The notes under the pieces: generated by a model
The model's input: the letters and a program-made list of their open reading frames with translations, nothing else
Database searches by the model: none
Told to the model about the DNA's origin: nothing
Part shown: positions 45,115 through 55,515 of the stretch, one piece after another
How positions within the stretch are numbered: position 1 is the first letter of the stretch
Layout: each line of letters opens with the position of its first letter
Assembly: GCA_030848705.1 (NCBI GenBank)
Contig: CM061240.1
Span: forward strand, 126,096,998-126,160,997
Origin: Heracleum sosnowskyi
Lineage: Eukaryota; Streptophyta; Magnoliopsida; Apiales; Apiaceae
Length of the DNA stretch: 64,000 nt
Direction: 5' to 3'
Made by a program: the position numbers and the translations under genes

Positions 45115-46132
45115 GTACTCGGCTGAGGCTCACGTTCAAGCAATGCAATTTGATGATGCAGATAAATTGTGCAAGAAAACCCTTGAAATCCACCGAGAAC
45201 ATAGTTCACCCGCATCTCTCGAGGAAGCAGCTGACCGCCGATTGATGGCCCTCATATGCGAGGCTAAAGGAGATTATGAATCTGCTCTCGAACACCTTGT
45301 ACTTGCCAGTATGGCGATGATTGCCAATGGACAAGACAATGAAGTTGCTGCTATTGATGTCAGCATTGTCAATATCTACTTGTCCTTGTCTCGCTTTGAT
45401 GAAGCTGTTTTCTCCTACAAGAAGGCACTAACAGTCTTCAAATCTTCTAAGGGTCACTACAAGAAAAACGGGCAATTATGACGAAAAATTTTACACTGAA
45501 ATCGTCGCAATTGGTCCAATTACGACGAAAAATTTTCGTCATTTTTGCTCAAGTCTTAAGTTCGGATTTTCGTCACAAATATACATTTCGTCTTAAGTTA
45601 CAATTTTCGTCACAAGTATGAATTTCGTCTTAAGTTCGCGTTTTCGTCACAAGTATAAATTTCGTCTTAAGTTCGGATTTTCGTCACAAGTGTAAATTTC
45701 GTCTTAAGTTCCAATGTTCGTCATAAGCTCAAAAGCGGGGCCCATTTTTACAATAAAATAATAAATTTATTTACGACGGAAAAAAGTGTCGAAAGTTCAT
45801 AATTTAAGACGATTTTTCTGTCATAAGTTAATATTTGAAAAAAAAAAAGGAATGAACACTCGTCGCAAGTTACCCAGAAATTCGTCATAAGTTGTACTGC
45901 CCAGAAATAGCATTCTGCTATTTTTTCAATTTCCAGCCATTTTCGGCTTCCAAATTAAATCACAGTCTACATACAATCCAACACCACAATATACATACAA
46001 TCCAACACCACAATAATACATGAAAGTTTGTAACAGGCATCCAATTAAACGAATCCAAATATAAAAATACCAAAGTTACATATATATTGTCACAAATCCA
46101 TATTCGATCACACAAAAATTTAAATCATCCGA

Positions 46133-46653
46133 TATAAACATAATCCTCCTCCAATTTTTCTGATTTTTCTGATTCAGCCTCAGCCTGTTTGAGCCGTACA
46201 ATGCTATCAAGTTCTTCAATCTGCTGCTTCTTTCTCTAACGATCCATTTTCTGTGTCGCCACCTTCCTAGCTTTATCCTTAAGCTCTTGATCACAATTAC
46301 AAGATGTCAACTGTCCTTTTCTACTTCACACAAAGAGTTTTATTTGTGTTAGCAGGGATGCATTAGAAGAGAGCACAAAACTTTTGGTTCGATTCATCAA
46401 ACAAACTAATGGTATTAGACACTTGGGTGGATTTGAAAGACACCAAAATATGCTCCACTACGTGGTGGATACACAGATTTTTCCAAAGGATATATATAAA
46501 AAGAAAACAAGCTTAGACAACAAGTAAAAAAAGTAGTTGTACACATCATATATTATGTTTATGAAAGACTTAGAATTGGCATTTCACCTGTGATAGTTGC
46601 TCCTTATCCCCCAATGAAGCCTTGTTCTGCACAAGAAATTCTGCTTCTTTTGC
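46133..46653 (-). pseudogene. Captured coiled-coil fragment, possibly OBERON-like PHD protein
   Basis: Two minus-strand segments: 46653-46588 (AKEAEFLVQNKASLGDKEQL, 22 codons with clean acceptor CAG and donor GTGAAA) and about 46310-46133 (KARKVATQKMDR, stop, RKKQQIEELDSIVRLKQAEA, KSEKLEEDY). The charged coiled coil with IEELxxIVRLKQAEA is what I remember from the C-terminal part of plant OBERON proteins (PHD-finger regulators of meristems). One in-frame stop is present. The assignment is tentative. Confidence 0.45.
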
Positions 46654-46788
46654 CTGATAACACCAGATGCTGAACTAGTAAGGATATTACCATCGGATAA
46701 TAGATGACCTTTCACTTTTTTGTTTTTATACAGGTCATTGAATTAAGTCATGTCTGGATGATTTAATAGCCAGGGATAAGTACAAAAC

Positions 46789-47257
46789 CTTAATTGTCCT
46801 ATACCGGTCACCTAAAGGGGAAAGGCCTTCAAGAATAGTGTGCGACAGATAATCAACTGAACGTGCATGTTTAAAGAAATGATGTTTTAGAAGCTTCTCT
46901 GAAGAGGGACGCTTCTTTGGGTCCTTCACTAAGCAAGCAGCTACCAATTCTTTAAAAGACTGCAAAACCAACACAATTTCAGTACAATATTTCAAAAGTA
47001 TGGGGAATGTTATTTGAAACAGACCTTTAAAAATCTCCTATCTCTTTCATAATCGAGCCCTGGTGGAGCATTTTGCAGGGTCATCAGCAGAACCTGTAAT
47101 AATCATATAAAACAGGGGAGCACACTTAGTAATATTGCACAAGACACGCAAAACTTTAAAACAAACTGTTTACCTTCATTGGCGGGTACTTGGAGAATGG
47201 TGCGTGACCATGAGCAAGTTCAAGTGCTGTTATACCAAATGACCAGATGTCTGCTCT
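46789..47257 (-). pseudogene. Captured STE20-like protein kinase fragment (BLUS1/OSR1 type)
   Basis: Three minus-strand exons: 47257-47174 (ADIWSFGITALELAHGHAPF...KYPPMK), 47093-47025 (VLLMTLQNAPPGLDYERDRR) and 46960-46789 (SFKELVAACLVKDPKKRPSS...LLKHHFFKHAR). These are kinase subdomains IX to XI, with the conserved DIWSFGI, DPKKRPS and HHFFK motifs. Borders are canonical and no stops fall inside the exons. The ATP-binding and catalytic-loop parts are absent. The ALELAHGHAPF-KYPPMKV wording is that of plant BLUS1-like kinases. Confidence 0.8.
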
Positions 47258-48374
47258 GTTTACCCAGAACAAATTACTGCATGGCATATTGCTTGTTAAG
47301 ATCATGTGCCAGAGTACAAACAGGGCAGATTTTCTGAGATCATAATCTGCAGAAAACAATGTCAGTTATATGCCTATAACTTCCAAACTACTTGTTGTAA
47401 TTCAATTATTATTTTTCCTGAGCTATCTAGACTCTATGGGCTACAACATATCCAAAAATTACTGTGTAATAACAAATTTACAATTTATGGCTTAATTTTA
47501 AAGTTCACTATGTTGACAGTTAGAAATAACCTGAACCATGTACACTAATTCAGTTGTATCTCAACTTGTACAAGTCTGGTATCCACCAAATTTTGCAGGC
47601 ATACAATTCAAACATAAACCTACAATTCTTCTATTTTCACTACTGCCAAAACCCTACAACATCATGACTTTAAGATCAAGATCACACTACAATTAGAATG
47701 TTCAAATTTCACGATTCATTAAGCCATATAACCTGACACTCCATCATATTTTTGACAGTTTCGTTAATGAGCTGAATCCAATGCCTCAGTCCATTTCATA
47801 GATCTAGCACGCAAACTTCATAGATTTGTATGAAGTTTTTTGGTTACCCTCGTTCAAATCTTATGTACATATAAGATTGAATGATGTACTAGAAATGGGG
47901 AACAAATGCTTGCAAAAATTAGAACATCTAGGCAGAAAACTGTTGTTAATAGAAAATTCATGTTTTTCTACATACGTTGCTAATTTTAGTTTTAAACATA
48001 ACCAAGAACAAGAGTACAGCTTAATTTATAACACAAGCATACATGCTGCTTCAGAGTTACTCCAAAATTGAAATAAAATACGTAAGCATAAGTCTAATCA
48101 TGAAGACAAGTGATATTAACAGGCGTAGGTGTAAATTTCTTGTTAAACCTGAAGTATATCTTATAGTTTTAAACAAATAAATATCAGGTAAAAGTTGCAT
48201 CGAAGTATGTCATAAGAACTCTCAAAAAATTACAAATATATATGGGCACCATCCGTTAAAAAAATTATAAATACTAAGATGCAGATATCACCCAATCTTT
48301 GAGAAGTAGAAGAAAAATTACTTTCAGCTAATCAACAAAGTGTAAATCTTAGATTCTGAAAAGAAGTTGAATAC
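47258..48374. other. Between captured kinase and WLIM fragments; no gene
   Basis: AT-rich with no recognisable exon. It may be intron or intergenic filler brought along with the fragments. Confidence 0.4.
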
Positions 48375-48778
48375 CTTCTCCAGTGGATAAGCGGTTTTAC
48401 CGCAGGTAGCACATTTATCTTGTGTCCCCGAAAACATGCCAGCAGCTTTGCTAGGTGACTTTGTCTGGGTACCAGGAATATTAGATATTAGATGTGGTGT
48501 GGTGTGGATCAATATAAACACTTCAACCATAACTAACTGTGAACAGAATTTACCAGCACTGGAGTCATCTGATCAGCTGACTTTGCAGCTGCAGCAAAAT
48601 AAAATTCATCACAAATTAAACATATAAATACTGACTTAGTTTATATAGATATAATACTACAAGAGGAAAATGGCATACGTGACAGAAAGTTTTTGTTGAA
48701 ATTTCCCGACTCCTTGTAGAGCTGCTCAAAGTGAGGCTTGCAGTACAAAACACCTTCCATTGAGGAGTAGTTGCTCAG
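48375..48778 (-). pseudogene. Captured WLIM-type LIM-domain protein fragment (three exons)
   Basis: Minus-strand exons are 48778-48679 (LSNYSSMEGVLYCKPHFEQL...SGNFNKNF), 48588-48554 (AKSADQMTPVL) and 48464-48375 (TKSPSKAAGMFSGTQDKCAT...KTAYPLEK). They match the end of the first LIM domain, the linker and the start of the second LIM domain of plant WLIM actin-bundling proteins. Splice borders are canonical and frames open. The zinc-binding residues of each LIM domain are only partly present. Confidence 0.9.
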
Positions 48779-49825
48779 CTGTTTAGTAACAACAACAATA
48801 AAATTAGCTCATAAGATCACTGCATATAACAGAGGTCCAAGTTGCATAAATCCATAAACCAAAGTGAGGCTTCCACAAACAAAGGAAGTACACAGGCAAA
48901 AATACCATTGACCTCCGAAGTATGTCAGAAAGAAATAGACTTTACAGCAGGCTACATGAGTACTCAATATTTCCTATAACTCTACCATAAATGCATACAT
49001 CTTGTATACGCCCGACATCCCCCCGTGAAATTTTTGTTGTTGATTGTCCCACCAGAGTATGCTTCACAATCACATACCAAATTGTCCCACCAAATTGTAG
49101 TCTTGACCTTCAATTCTTCAAAACAAAGAACCCCTAATTTGAAAAAAAAAACCAAATTCGAAGAACCCCGATTCGAAGAAATGAAAGCAGTATTCAATTG
49201 GAAAGCCCCAATTTGAACCAAAATAAGTATTAGTTTGAAGAAAATTAAAGAAAGCGAGAGTGAGAGAGAGTTTTACGAGAGAGAAGGTTGAGAGTGAGAG
49301 TCAGAGAGAGAGGGTTGAGAGTGGAGTCGAGACGATGAGAGAGAGGGTTGAAATTTTTGTTTAAGTGAAAATTTTCACATAGGCGATATTTTTGCCGCTA
49401 TAAAATTTCACTACCATTTCTTTTTTTCTTTTTTTTTGAAACTACACTACCATTTCTATCATTTGCATTTCACAATTTATTTTACATTTTTGTACTATTC
49501 TTTTAAAAATGTTCATTTTTTTTCCTAAATTTGTTTCTCAAAAATGTTCATTTTAAATTCAATAAATAAATAGAAACTGAAAAATAATAATAAATAATTA
49601 CCTTTAAATTTATAAATAATAACTTATTTATTTGATAAACTTTATATGAAAAGGAATTAATTTAAAGGCAAATGTAATTGTAAAATAATTATTCAATTTT
49701 TAGTTAAGAAATTAAAAATTGTGATTTATTAATGATCTAAGGCAACATATCATACATGTTGCTAACGTCCAACATTTCAAGCTAGAGCAACATCACGTTA
49801 CTGGCTAAGCTAACATAAAAAAAAA
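48779..49825. other. Interior of nested gene-capturing CACTA; no gene
   Basis: AT-rich and GA-rich (GAGAGAGAG runs 49256-49345). It may include intron or 5' flank of the WLIM fragment. GGCAACATATCATACATGTT near 49741 suggests yet another small repeat, without clear ends. Confidence 0.4.
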
Positions 49826-50450
49826 AGATGCGACACAACCGGGCCTTTTAATTTTTTTTTCCCAACACTAGAGTGAGTACCCTTTAACATCCGTACGGTT
49901 GGATCGTCGAAGAAATAAATTAAAAAAAATTATTCAGTGAATCTGACACATGTCCCGTTCCCGGAAGCAGTACTGTTCCAACATTTCTGTAAAGATGCGG
50001 CACAACCGCATCTTTTTATTTTTTGATTATTTTTTCCCAAAACTAGAATGAGTACTGATTAACATCCGTACGGTTGGATCGTCGAAGAAATCATTTAAAA
50101 AAAATATTCAGTGAATCTGACACATGTCCCGTTCCTAGAAGCAGTACTGTTCCAACATTTCTGTAAAGATGCGGCACAACCGCATCTTTTTATTTTTTGA
50201 TTATTTTTTCCCAACACTAGAATGAGTACTGATTAACATCCGTACGGTTGGATCGTCGAAGAAATCATTTAAAAAAAATATTCAGTGAATCTGACACATG
50301 TCCCGTTCCTAGAAGTGGTACTGTTCCAACGTTTTTGAAAAGATGCGGCACAACCGGACCTTGTTATTTTTTCATTATTTTTTCCCAACACTAGAATGAG
50401 TACCGATTAACATCCGTACGGTTGGATCGTCGAATAAATGAATTAAAAAA
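49826..50450. repeat. 174-bp tandem repeat, about four units
   Basis: AAGATGCGGCACAACCG starts at 49992, 50166 and 50340 (174 bases apart), with a diverged unit from about 49826. Each unit ends in CATCCGTACGGTTGGATCG. It is the same repeat, at the same period, as in the unrelated nested CACTA at 28984-29250. Confidence 0.95.
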
Positions 50451-50456
50451 TTATTC

Positions 50457-50501
50457 GGGTTTAGGGTTCGGGTTTAGGGTTTAGGGTTTAGGGTTTAGGG
50501 T
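50457..50501. repeat. Interstitial telomere-type repeat (TTTAGGG)n
   Basis: Identical in form to 29275-29318, including the TTCGGG variant as second unit, and again directly after the 174-bp array. Confidence 0.9.
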
Positions 50502-50574
50502 TAAAAATTAGAAAAATTAATGGGCCCACTTTTTTCTGTGGGGTCCACCCTTTTTAATATTATATTTTAATTAA

Positions 50575-51150
50575 ATCGGGGGATCTTGATATCCATATGG
50601 TTGAATCATTGAAAAACATTTTCAAAAATAAATTAAAACACCAATCCGGGACTAAACACTAATTAGAAGTAATAGTCAAATCACTAGTTGACTACTATAA
50701 TCTCGAAACAAATACATTTATTTTTTTTTAATATTTTTGGAATATCACTCAAATATATTAATCTTGACATCCATACGGTTGGATCATCAGTAAATAATTT
50801 TAAAAAAATCAAAATACAAATATGGGTCTAAACACTTATTAGAAGTACTAGTCAAATAACTAGTGACTATTATCATCTCAAACCAAATAAATTTATTTTT
50901 TTTCTAATATTTTTGGAATATCGCTGAAACATATAAATCTTGATATCCACATGGTTAGATATTCGGGAAATATTTTTAAAAAAATCAAAACACCAATCTG
51001 AAACTAAACACCAGTTAGAAGTAATAGTCAAATCACTAGTTGACTACTATAATCTCGAAACAAATAAATTTGTTTTCTCTAATATTTTTGGAATATCACT
51101 CAAACATATAACTCTTGATATTCATAGAGTTAGATCATCGAGAAATAATT
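50575..51150. repeat. ~178-bp degenerate repeats with CAT-CGGTTGGATC cores
   Basis: Cores at about 50592, 50771, 50949 and 51125 (ATCCATATGGTTGAATCATT, ATCCATACGGTTGGATCATC and decayed forms). Between them ACTAAACACTAATTAGAAGT and CAAATCACTAGTTGACTACT recur. This is a more diverged relative of the 174-bp repeat. Confidence 0.8.
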
Positions 51151-52206
51151 CAAAAAAAAATTGAAACACGAAAAAAATGTGTGCTAACTTACGATGGAAT
51201 CCGTCATAAGTTATTGGACTCCAAAAATTTGAATTTCCCGCCTATTGTTTTTGGAAAATTTTTAATTTACCGCCAAATGTTTTTGGGAAAATTTTGAATT
51301 TACCACCCCAACAATTTCTTATGACGGAAAAACCGTCGTAAGTTCATTTAAAAATATTATTTTAAACGGTTAATTTTGTAAAAGTGACAGTAGGATAAGA
51401 AATGGGTGGTTAATTTTACACAGGCTAAGTTACGACAGAAAAAACTTCCGTCGTAAGTAAGGCGCGCCCAACATTCCGTCATAATTGCCCAGATTTAATA
51501 AACTTGCGACGAAATGTTTTTTCCGTCATAAGTATTTGCGACGAAATTTTCATTTCCGTCGTAAGTAAGGCGCGCCCAACATTCCGTCATAAGTTTTCCG
51601 TCATAATTGCCCAAATTGAATAAACTTGCGACGAAATGTTTTTTCCGTCATAAGTATTTGCGACGAAATTTTCATTTCCGTCGTAAGGAACATTCCGTCA
51701 TAAGTTTTCCGTCATAATTGCCCAGAATTAATAAACTTGCGATGAAATGTTTTTTCCGTCATAAGTATTTGTGACGAAATGTTCATTTCCGTCGTAAGTA
51801 AGGCGCGCCCAACATTCCGTCATAAGTTTTCCGTCATAATTGCCCGTTTTTCTTGTAGTGGGTGATAACCATCCTTCAGTTGCTTTTGTCTTTGTCCGGC
51901 TAGCTGATCTATACTAAAAGAAAAGGGAGGCTGCGGGAGTCCAGATCCTACTACGAAAATGCCCTAAGAATATATGCAAAACCAGTGCCTGGAACCACAG
52001 CAGAAAAGATTGCAAGTGGAATGACATAAATTAGTGCCATCTACGAATCTTTTTCAATGAACCTGAGGAGGCACTGAAGCTCTTGCAGAAGGCAACAAAA
52101 TTGTTGGAAGATAAATGAGGACATCAAAGCACAATTGCGGGAGTAGAAGCACAGATGCATGGGTGTTATGTTTTACATGTTGGGAAGGTACGAAGAAGAG
52201 GCCTTG

Positions 52207-52825
52207 GTGGGATGGTTTGATTACTATGTAGAATATTTGGCAAGGTTTGGATGGTATGTAAAATACTTGGGATGATGAATATTTTAGATAGGTTTTTTTA
52301 TGTACAAAACTGGTATTGTAGAAATTTTAATTAAAGTTTGTATTTTCCTTTTTTAATGTTGCATTACAGAATATAATGGTGTTGCATTAATAAATATAAT
52401 GTTGCCTTAAATATAATATCACTGTTTAACAAGGGATGACAAAGGGTTGCATTACAGTGTGTGGGTCCCACAATTAGAGTGACAGGTGGGTACCTTCGCT
52501 GACCTGGCATCAGTGGGCACCCTGCTAACGTGGCATGCTAGTGGGCCCCATTATAGTGACCTGGAAGCCACACTCCCGTTCATGTATATGGCAACACTAA
52601 TTGATGTTGCATTTACATGGCAGTGTTGCATTATGGTTGTAATGCAATGCTTTCTCGGTGTTGCAGTAGATTGGCAAAAAGCGTTGCATTACGGAGCAAA
52701 GGCCACAGCCGCGGATGCAACGACCATTTTGTGTTGCATTTTTGAAAAACAAGCTTAGGGCAACGCTTTTTTGACCTACAACAACAGTAAAAAAAACATT
52801 GCATATGAGCACTTATGGCGTAGTG
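52207..52825. other. Right subterminal region of the 11.35-kb CACTA
   Basis: Repeats of GTTGCATTA and AATGCAAC dominate. Open frames here (for instance 52486-52758) are products of the repeats. Confidence 0.7.
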
Positions 52826-53157
52826 CGAAAATGGTTGTGGGTCCCGTTGTTAAATTGTGAAGAATATTTTTGTTGTAAGAAGCAAACATACAACGCTTTA
52901 TTCCCGTCGTAAGTTTAGTAATATTTTATTGAACTGGTGGGCCTCGTTGTTCTAACTTATGACGCAATTTTAGTTTGTGACAAAAATCTGAACTTACTAC
53001 TTGACCAAAATAGAAGAAATCGTTCCGTCGTAATTGTTGGCATTTATGATGATTTCAATGCAAAAAAACAGTCGTAATTGACCCAAATTATTGTAGTGGA
53101 AAATACAAAAGCCTAATTACCAAAAAAACACAAAAGAAAATGTGGGATACGACCGAT
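52826..53157 (+). repeat. Duplicated block copy 2, right part, with CACTA terminus at 53098
   Basis: It resumes with CGAAAATGG after the inserted element and matches 17090-17398, ending in AATTATTGTAGTG and ~60 bases of common flank. About 195 bases present in copy 1 (16895-17090) are deleted here. Confidence 0.9.
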
Positions 53158-53164
53158 CTATCTA

Positions 53165-54250
53165 TCTATTACTATATATAATAGGCCAACACAAGGGCAA
53201 AAGTTGCCAATTAAATGGACGCGAAATTACCGTTTTACCCTTTTCTTTTGAAAAATAACAAAAATGGCACTCGTATATTATTATACAAATTTTTTTTAAT
53301 AGATGTGTTACTACAGAGATTCGAACCTCCAACCTCTTTCCAAGATATCCATCGATTTAACCACTATGCTACATGCCTTTTTGAGTTTATTTCAAAAAAC
53401 TTATTAGATAACCCACGTCTTTTATCTCTTATATTATTTTTTTACTTTGATGATTGAATAAATAAAATGTTGGTTTGAATTATTTATATAAATTTGTTTT
53501 TCTTTTTTCCTTTTCAGCAAAATTACTGTTTTACCCTTTTTTTGGAAAAATAACAAAAATGTCACTCGTATATTATTATACAATTTTTTTTAATAGATGT
53601 GTTACTACAGAGATTCGAACCTCCAACCCCCTTCCAAGATATCCATGGGCTTAAACACTATGCTACATGCCTTTTTGAGTTTATTTCAAAAAACTTATTA
53701 GATAACCCATGTCTTTTATCTCTTATATTTTTTTTTACTTTGATGTTTGAATAAATAAAATGTTGGTTTGAATTATTTATATAAATTTGTTTTTCTTTTT
53801 TTCTTTTCATGCCACTCGTATATTTTTATACAAATTGTTTTTAATAGATGTGTTACTACAAAGATTCGAACCTCCAACCTTCTTCCAAGATATCCATGGG
53901 CTTAACCAGTATGCTACATGCCTTTTTGGGTTTATTTCAAAAAACTTATTAGATAACCCACGTCTTTTATCTCTTATATTTTTTTTTTGCTTTGATGTTT
54001 GAATAAATAAAATGTTGGTTTGAATTATTTATATAAATTTGTTTTTCTTTTTTCCTTTTCGTAATTTTATATATCTATATATTCAATCACTATATATTAT
54101 TGCAGTTGTATGTTTTCAATTTAATATATATTAATTATGTTGATTATAATTCATAATTTATATTATACTTTATTTCAATTAAATTAATTATTCATGCATA
54201 AAATATACTATTAAAATTCGATCTAATATAAGAAATATTATACACATTAT
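53165..54250. repeat. Left arm of a large inverted repeat, with three tRNA-like units
   Basis: This arm is the reverse complement of 61655-61000, with the extreme inner ~50 bases matched at 54793-54850. It begins ATTACTATATATAATAGG and CCAACACAAGGGCAAAA. It contains three tandem copies (starting near 53301, 53595 and 53846) of a segment that on the minus strand reads GCATGTAGCATAGTGGTTAA...GGTTCGAA(T)CTCTG, resembling tRNA boxes A and B. No protein is encoded. Confidence 0.8.
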
Positions 54251-54849
54251 ATCTCTCATTATTACTTATTTCTATAATTTTTAAATTAAGAACATTAGCA
54301 TTCAAATTATACAAAAAATTCGTCTACCTACTCTGTTCGTCGCATCCATTTCTTAACAATTTTCTTTTCCAGAATGTATTGTTCATTTGTTAACATTTTC
54401 TAAAGTAACATGTCATTCTTTATTAACTTATCTATATTTTTTTTGAACTTTCTAACCCCCTCCCCTTCAACCCCAGTGACGTTCGTGTCAAAAATCGGGG
54501 TGAGTTTTTAAAATATAGGATATTACATAGTATATAATTACATAATGATCAGTCAGACTGTTAGTAGACGATAAAGTTTGGGAAAATTGAAAATTACAAG
54601 TTTTGAAAATAGAATTTCAAATTATATTCCAAAAATTATTGTACGATGTTAAAAAAAAGTACAATCTTTCATAATAATAATAGAACTTTATAGAATACAT
54701 TAAATTGATTCGTAATGTCATATAATCATTTTGATAAAATGAAATTCTAAATAGGGTTTGTGGGTCCTTGACGACATCCTCTACAACATATACAATATTT
54801 CTTATATTAGGTCGAATTTCAATAGTATATTTAGAAATTGTATTTTGTT
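54251..54849. other. Spacer of the foldback and start of the opposing arm
   Basis: No gene. 54793-54850 is the inverse of 54195-54250, so the opposing arm starts here and is interrupted by Copia 3. Confidence 0.6.
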
Positions 54850-55014
54850 CAAGAAAAAGAGAATCTTCTAGTAATATGATTATGGTTGTAACATAATATA
54901 ATCCCTCTAAAATTAAATAATATCAAGTAGTAATTGGCCAATGACACAACGGGCTTGTGTCGGTCATAGCCTTCCAACATGGTAGAAAGTAGTTCTTATT
55001 TTTGAATCATTATC

Positions 55015-55330
55015 GTTTCGTGCTACAGCCGAGGGCTTTGATTTCGAAATAAGAAATACTTGTCTATTACATAGAGATGTGTACAATGAATTAGAATCTA
55101 ATTGTCGTTACGTGCTACAGCCGTGGGCTGTTGGAGACTGATTCAATTGTATGAAATGTTGGGTTAGACTTGACTTAGAATATTGAGTTTGTCGTGCTAC
55201 AGCCGTGACTCAATTATTCAAGAGGCTAAAGTTTTATTAGGGAATAACATGAGATGTAATTGACAAGAGTTGTCTGCCTACTGAACATCACATGGCGTTT
55301 CGTGCCACAGCCGAGGTTGTGTGATGGAAT
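55015..55330 (+). repeat. Four GTGCTACAGCCG repeats in the Copia 3 leader
   Basis: TTTCGTGCTACAGCCGAGGG (about 55016), TTACGTGCTACAGCCGTGGG (55108), TGTCGTGCTACAGCCGTGAC (55190) and TTTCGTGCCACAGCCGAGG (55298). They are spaced roughly 80-110 bases apart, with partly complementary flanks. They could be RNA structures or binding sites in the untranslated leader. Confidence 0.75.
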
Positions 55331-55515
55331 GTAGGATCCCTATTCCCACTAGCATTATGAATGCTTAATTTTTCACTTAGGGGTTGTATAAATTAGGTAA
55401 ACTAATGGGAGCCACTTATGAATAAATACCCGATTCATATAGTGTTTTAAAATGAAATTGAATATTTGCTAAGTGTTGTTATGTGTTTATCATTTACAGA
55501 TTTACTATATACATT

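Larger units (their letters stand above)
45455..51860. mobile_element. Second gene-capturing CACTA, nested (6.4 kb)
   Basis: Termini CACTACAAGAAAAACGGGC and the inverse CCCGTTTTTCTTGTAGTG; GGT target duplications at 45452-45454 and 51861-51863. Subterminal repeats are CGTCACAAGTATAAATTTCG-like on the left and ACGACGAAAT / CCGTCATAAGT on the right, including three GGCGCGCCCAAC copies near 51461, 51571 and 51801. Segments matching the CACTA 3' end at 16850-16900 (inverted, near 45930) place it in a related family. It carries three host-gene fragments, all on the minus strand, and a satellite-like array, but no transposase. Confidence 0.95.
45115..52206 (+). pseudogene. Captured kinesin-light-chain-related fragment, split by nested CACTA
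   Basis: After the acceptor ATTGCAG, 45115-45454 encodes RYSAEAHVQAMQFDDADKLC to ALTVFKSSKG, typical tetratricopeptide repeats of plant KLCR proteins (microtubule-linked scaffold proteins). It is cut at 45454. From 51861 it continues with DNHPSVAFVFVRLADLY, LRIYAKPVPGTTAE and MGVMFYMLGRYEEEA, but now with stops (TAA near 51917, TGA, TAA) and frame changes. Likeness ends near 52206. The left half is clean while the right half is decayed. Confidence 0.85.
41476..52825. mobile_element. Gene-capturing CACTA (Pack-CACTA type, 11.35 kb)
   Basis: The termini are CACTACGCCATAAGCGCTC and its near-perfect inverse (GAGCACTTATGGCGTAGTG), about 28 bp each. Target duplications CGA lie at 41473-41475 and 52826-52828. 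The uninterrupted site is preserved at 16884-16890 (GCCGAAAATGG). Subterminal zones hold repeated GTTGCATT / AATGCAAC motifs (41490-41660, 52370-52800). No transposase is present; instead there are fragments of an RPN11 gene and a kinesin-light-chain-related gene, plus a second CACTA nested within. Without the nested one it is about 4.9 kb. Confidence 0.95.

Noticed and set aside
52486..52758. 90-codon open frame near the right end of the 11.35-kb CACTA
   Set aside because: Built from the subterminal TTGCATTA repeats; an overlapping antisense frame of similar length also exists.
53300..53950. Three tRNA-like units in the foldback arm
   Set aside because: Box-A and box-B-like motifs are present, but I could not pair an acceptor or anticodon stem; kept as repeats, not tRNA genes.
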